A stretch of DNA of 5,539 nt from Microcaldota archaeon (GTDB lineage: Archaea; Micrarchaeota; Micrarchaeia; Micrarchaeales; Micrarchaeaceae). Positions 4,696 to 5,539 of this stretch are shown piece after piece (position 1 is the first letter of the stretch; each line of letters starts with the position of its first letter). The stretch spans positions 1 to 5,539 of the forward strand of contig JAKATY010000009.1 in assembly GCA_021827955.1 (NCBI GenBank), given 5' to 3'. A program made the position numbers and the translations under genes. The notes under the pieces were generated by a model. That model had not been told where the DNA came from, ran no database searches, and saw only the letters and a program-made list of their open reading frames with translations.

Positions 4696-5539
4696 ATGGA
4701 CGTGAATCGCTTACATGAAGAGAGATTTGGACTGGGAGAGAATCTGCTCCTGCTTACTGATAGCTACAAGCTCACGCACTGGAAGCAGTATCCGCCAGGC
4801 ACTGAAAAAGTTTATTCCTACTTCGAATCTAGAGGGGGCATGTTCGATAAGGTCGTATTCTTCGGATTGCAGTATTTCATCCAGAGGTACATAGATGGAG
4901 CGGTGGTGACCCAAGAGAAGATAGACGAAGCTGCAAAGATCTCAGCGTTACACCTCGGCAACGATAAACTGTTCAATAAGGAGGGTTGGGAGTATATACT
5001 TAGAGAGCATGGAGGGATGCTACCGGTAAGCATAAAGGCGGTACCTGAGGGGAGCGTAGTGCAGACGCATAATGTACTCATAACAGTAGAGAACACAGAT
5101 CCAAAGTGCTATTGGCTTACGAACTATCTGGAGACCTTGCTCGTACAGACATGGTATCCCACTACCGTGGCAACGCTATCGAGGAACATGAAGAGCCGCA
5201 TACTTGAGTATCTCGATGATACGGGCAATCCAGAACTTATAGACTTCAAGTTGCATGATTTTGGATTTAGAGGGGTCTCTTCTGTCGAGTCTGCAGGGAT
5301 TGGAGGGGCCGCGCATCTTGTCAACTTTAAAGGCACAGATACAATCGCTTCGCTGATCCTATTGCGCGATTACTATGACGCAGAGATGGCGGGATTCTCG
5401 ATCCCTGCGGCCGAACATTCTACTATAACAGCATGGGGTAGATCTCACGAAGCTGAAGCGATGAGGAACATGCTAGAGCAGTTCCCAAACGGAACGGTAG
5501 CCGTAGTTTCAGATTCATACAACATATACAAGGCATGCA
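4696..5539 (+). CDS. nadV: nicotinamide phosphoribosyltransferase, partial (3' end beyond window)
   Basis: The first 281 aa of a protein that in this family is usually about 450-500 aa. It makes nicotinamide mononucleotide from nicotinamide and PRPP, the entry step of NAD salvage. The frame matches NAMPT along its length: TDSYKLTHWKQYPPGTEKVY (21-40), FGLQYF (56-61), VPEGSVV (116-122), ENTDPKCYWLTNYLETLLVQ (132-151), KLHDFGFRGVSS (185-196), NFKGTDT (210-216), PAAEHSTITAWG (237-248) and VSDSYNIY (271-278). Residues equivalent to those of human NAMPT are present: D22/Y24 (D16/Y18), F189 and R192 (F193, R196), D215 (D219) and the catalytic H241 (H247). The insertion human NAMPT has after 'YFE' is missing, as in compact bacterial-type forms. 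The ATG at 4696 is chosen because an in-frame TAA lies at 4684 and a GTGAT precedes it; TTG 4693 is the only other option. It is divergent from the AbrB-PhoU gene. Confidence 0.95.
   Translation, partial: MDVNRLHEERFGLGENLLLLTDSYKLTHWKQYPPGTEKVYSYFESRGGMFDKVVFFGLQYFIQRYIDGAVVTQEKIDEAAKISALHLGNDKLFNKEGWEYILREHGGMLPVSIKAVPEGSVVQTHNVLITVENTDPKCYWLTNYLETLLVQTWYPTTVATLSRNMKSRILEYLDDTGNPELIDFKLHDFGFRGVSSVESAGIGGAAHLVNFKGTDTIASLILLRDYYDAEMAGFSIPAAEHSTITAWGRSHEAEAMRNMLEQFPNGTVAVVSDSYNIYKAC

Noticed and set aside
1..5539. CRISPR array, insertion sequence or toxin-antitoxin pair
   Set aside because: No regularly spaced long repeats, transposase frame, terminal inverted repeats or typical toxin-antitoxin gene pair is visible; the AbrB domain belongs to a full-length PhoU fusion, not a small antitoxin.

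Overview
The window looks like a piece of a small, tightly packed archaeal genome. The evidence is a tRNA-Arg gene with a 14-nt intron at the canonical 37/38 site in a bulge-helix-bulge-like fold and no encoded CCA, an AbrB-PhoU regulator of the archaeal type, a DUF929 thioredoxin-like protein (a family I know mainly from archaea, including acidophiles), TATA-box-like promoters, and short gaps with overlapping genes. An ARMAN/Micrarchaeota-like or other acidophile-associated archaeon would fit, but that placement is inference; only the archaeal assignment is well supported.

Left part (1-2668, minus strand). Three genes form a compact operon, read right to left. The first encodes an N-terminally anchored, extracytoplasmic DUF929 protein with a CxxC active site. 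The second encodes a small, probably four-helix membrane protein with a CxC in or beside its third helix. The third encodes a cytoplasmic protein with a histone-H1-like basic tail, a V4R-like domain with three conserved-looking cysteines, and a second, degenerate, cysteine-free copy of that domain. The first two overlap by ATGA and the last two are 4 nt apart. All three carry suggestive cysteines and lie on the outside, in the membrane and on the inside. A thiol/metal relay or sensing pathway is a reasonable hypothesis but not proven. A further gene may begin at the extreme left edge.

Middle (2669-3764). A 179-bp divergent region holds candidate TATA boxes for the operon and for a TatD-family metal-dependent nuclease gene (start best placed at 2848). 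The TatD reading frame runs into an intron-containing tRNA-Arg(UCU) gene: its TAG stop is the U8-A9-G10 of the tRNA. A short T-rich spacer separates the tRNA from the convergent regulator gene.

Right part (3765-5539). An AbrB-PhoU regulator (minus) and a nicotinamide phosphoribosyltransferase gene (plus, cut by the window end) diverge from an 82-bp AT-rich region. That region contains a direct repeat with a 22-bp period, two palindromes and a 6-bp inverted repeat over the likely ribosome-binding site of the NAMPT gene. This looks like a shared promoter/operator. The NAMPT gene indicates NAD salvage from nicotinamide.
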